From positions 1-15,103 of the forward strand of contig JALRDI010000332.1 in assembly GCA_023257035.1 (NCBI GenBank): a stretch of DNA of 15,103 nucleotides, written 5' to 3'. The position numbers and the translations under genes are program-made. This DNA comes from Ilumatobacteraceae bacterium (GTDB taxonomy: Bacteria > Actinomycetota > Acidimicrobiia > Acidimicrobiales > Ilumatobacteraceae). The notes under the pieces were generated by a model. That model did not search any database. It was not told where the DNA came from and saw nothing but the letters and a program-made list of their open reading frames with translations. Below are positions 13,752-15,103 of the stretch, one piece after another. How positions within the stretch are numbered: the first letter of the stretch is position 1; the number at the start of each line of letters is the position of its first letter.

Positions 13752-14476
13752 AGCGGCCTTTCAAGTTGATATGAGCCATCTTTGGTAAATCCAACGACAA
13801 CAAACCCGTTGGCGAGAGCGGTAGTAAGCGCATCACGAACCTCCTGGCGCCATTTAGCTGTGGCCTGTGGATCGGTTCGGCGCAATGTGACAATGTCTTC
13901 TGGTGTTGCGACTTCTTGTCGACTGTCAGGATTCGTGGGGGTCTTGGCTCCTGAGTCATCGACGCGCCATGCGACAAGAACACGATCGCTTTCGTCATTG
14001 GCGTTAATCGAGTCGGTCATCGTCCCGTAGAAATTTGGAAGATACTCAGCGACTTCGCCACCGAGCACACCAATGTTGAACCACGCATTCGTTCGAACGA
14101 GAGGATCGAAAGTCCAAGTAATCCAAGAGAGTCCGCGTTCGAGAGCCCATTCCCGCTGATGAGACTTCATCAGTCGGCCGAGCCCGAGATGGCGCGCGCC
14201 GGGCAGCAGTCCTGTGACATGGCTATGAAGGGCTGATTCACCCTGATGGTGGGCCAACCAACCAAATGATGCGCCAACAATGCGCCCATCCTCAAAAGCA
14301 CCAGAGATGTAGCCCCCAGAGTGTTGAACCGCTCTCAGCATCTCGCGGCTCACGATTGGAGTGTTCGAGCCCCACACTTGCATGAGAATTTCTGATGCCG
14401 CCTCTAGATCAACAGGGCTCGACAGCAGGCGAACTTCAACATCGTTCGGTGATAATTCGCCTTGAAGAGACGCCAT
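13748..14476 (-). CDS. GNAT-superfamily acyltransferase (COG3375-like), probable N-succinyltransferase partner
   Basis: A 242-residue protein related to the large predicted GNAT acyltransferases found beside N-succinylamino acid racemases. Features: SEILMQVWGSNTPIVSREML, then SGGYISGAFEDGRIVGASFGW, the acyl-CoA loop LPGARHLGLGRLMKSHQREWA (an RxxGxG/A-like R-H-L-G-L-G motif), LSWITWTFDPLVRTNAWFNI, and NFYGTMTDSIN. The last two blocks are distinctive for this COG. The gene stop overlaps the racemase ATG by 4 bp. The ATG at 14476 is chosen because TACCGT lies exactly 6 nt upstream; a TTG at 14503 or an ATG at 14500 would extend the protein by 9 or 8 residues, without any ribosome binding site. 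Acyl donor and acceptor are inferred from the gene pair only. Confidence 0.82.
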   Translation of the reverse strand: MASLQGELSPNDVEVRLLSSPVDLEAASEILMQVWGSNTPIVSREMLRAVQHSGGYISGAFEDGRIVGASFGWLAHHQGESALHSHVTGLLPGARHLGLGRLMKSHQREWALERGLSWITWTFDPLVRTNAWFNIGVLGGEVAEYLPNFYGTMTDSINANDESDRVLVAWRVDDSGAKTPTNPDSRQEVATPEDIVTLRRTDPQATAKWRQEVRDALTTALANGFVVVGFTKDGSYQLERPL

Positions 14477-14482
14477 ATCCCA

Positions 14483-14488
14483 ACGGTA
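14483..14488 (-). promoter_or_regulatory. -10 element, leaderless promoter of the GNAT-racemase operon
   Basis: TACCGT on the minus strand is followed by exactly 6 nt and ATG at 14476. CTGACT, 16 bp further upstream (14510-14505), keeps four of six bases of the TTGACA -35. Together they support 14476 as the transcription and translation start of the two-gene operon. Confidence 0.5.
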
Positions 14489-14596
14489 GTCACTCGACAT
14501 CAAGAGTCAGCCATGGGCAGGTGTGGTGTGACACTTTGTACAGACTGCCCGATTCGGTTGTAGGAGAGGCTTCTGCGGGGTAACGATGGCGGGTCT
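14489..14596. promoter_or_regulatory. Divergent intergenic region upstream of serA with inverted repeats
   Basis: This region holds the control sequences for the GNAT-racemase operon and for serA. GGGCAG (14515-14520) and CTGCCC (14544-14549) are inverted copies 23 bp apart. Between them lie the small palindromes GTGTGACAC (14525-14533, arms GTGT/ACAC) and TGTACA (14536-14541). The nesting suggests a possible operator. For serA no Shine-Dalgarno sequence stands at normal spacing and no TANNNT box stands 6-7 nt from the ATG; TAACGA (14581-14586) is a near miss at 10 nt. Confidence 0.3.
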
Positions 14597-15103
14597 ATGG
14601 CACGCATTCTTGTGACTGAAGCAATCGCCCCAGGTGGGCTCGATCGTCTGCGCGCAGCCGGTCACGACGTCGACGTCCAAGAAGGGCTGTCAGATGGAGA
14701 ATTGAAGTCAGCCATTGTTGGCGCACATGCCTTGATTATTCGATCGGCGACCCAGGTAACTGCAGAGGTGCTCGCAAGTTCTGATTCGTTGATTGCGGTG
14801 GGTCGAGCGGGAATTGGTCTCGACAACGTCGACGTGACTGCCGCCACTGAATCTGGCGTGATGGTGATCAATGCTCCCCAGTCGAACATCATTTCTGCAG
14901 CAGAGCACACAATGGCGCTGTTGCTGGCTCAGGCACGAAATGTCCCACAGGCTCATTCAGCGCTTGTTGATGGCCGTTGGGAGCGCTCAAAGTGGGAAGG
15001 TGTCGAGCTCGCCGACAAGACCCTCGGGATTGTCGGGCTCGGACGAATCGGCAAGCTTGTCGCCGACCGGGCTCGGGCATTTCAGATGCGAATTGTCGCG
15101 TTC
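14597..15103 (+). CDS. serA: D-3-phosphoglycerate dehydrogenase, N-terminal fragment
   Basis: The first 169 residues of SerA, which oxidises 3-phosphoglycerate to 3-phosphohydroxypyruvate, the first step of serine synthesis. The start MARILVTEAIAPGGLDRL is typical. Further blocks are ALIIRSATQVTAEVL, VGRAGIGLDNVDVTAAT and GVMVINAPQSNIISAAEHTMALLL, all strongly conserved in actinobacterial SerA. The NAD-binding loop G147-L-G149-R-I-G152 lies in TLGIVGLGRIGKLVADRA. The catalytic Arg, Glu and His and any C-terminal ASB/ACT regulatory domains are beyond the window edge, so feedback control by serine cannot be judged. The ATG at 14597 is the only good start near the conserved N-terminus. Confidence 0.95.
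   Translation, partial: MARILVTEAIAPGGLDRLRAAGHDVDVQEGLSDGELKSAIVGAHALIIRSATQVTAEVLASSDSLIAVGRAGIGLDNVDVTAATESGVMVINAPQSNIISAAEHTMALLLAQARNVPQAHSALVDGRWERSKWEGVELADKTLGIVGLGRIGKLVADRARAFQMRIVAF

Noticed and set aside
1..15103. A mobile element, CRISPR array, toxin-antitoxin or defence system
   Set aside because: No transposase, integrase, direct-repeat array, nuclease-like gene or phage gene was seen on either strand, and gene order is consistent with stable housekeeping DNA.

Overview
The window reads as chromosomal DNA of a free-living actinobacterium, most likely from the class Acidimicrobiia (inference). Reasons: mid-range GC by eye; frequent GTG starts; the block cysteine desulfurase - mnmA - MetE/UROD-like protein - ligA, which recalls the mycobacterial order around Rv3025c-Rv3014c (from memory); a PASTA-domain kinase-like membrane protein; and several TANNNT -10 elements placed 6-7 nt before a start codon, as in leaderless actinobacterial transcripts. 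Coding density is very high, no gap exceeds about 120 bases, and I see no tRNA, rRNA, CRISPR array, insertion sequence or phage gene.

Left part (1-3145): the 3' end of the glycogen branching enzyme gene glgB runs into azlC and azlD (branched-chain amino acid export) through two ATGA stop/start overlaps. On the opposite strand lie galT (galactose-1-phosphate uridylyltransferase) and a SAM-dependent methyltransferase gene.

Middle part (3195-9513): a NifS/IscS-type cysteine desulfurase overlaps mnmA (tRNA 2-thiouridylase) at TGATG, so sulfur donor and tRNA-thiolating enzyme are made together. A convergent gene for an unrecognised polytopic membrane protein follows, then a divergent gene for a cobalamin-independent methionine synthase/UROD-fold protein of unknown substrate, then ligA (NAD-dependent DNA ligase) with a clear leaderless promoter.

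Right part (9510-15103): an unrecognised single-pass membrane protein is divergent from a 691-residue pseudokinase with one transmembrane segment and four PASTA repeats. On the minus strand follow an SCP2-domain protein, an enolase-superfamily racemase/o-succinylbenzoate synthase and a GNAT acyltransferase. The last two overlap by 4 bp and resemble the N-succinylamino acid racemase/succinyltransferase pairing known from Geobacillus, which converts D- to L-amino acids. The window ends inside serA (phosphoglycerate dehydrogenase).

Most of the window is ordinary housekeeping sequence. The parts most worth a second look are the degenerate PASTA kinase and its divergent neighbour, the racemase-acyltransferase pair, the unusual CxC zinc finger in LigA, and the repeated leaderless promoter spacing, which also corrects two start codons. 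I found no clear candidate for a wholly new defence or mobile system.
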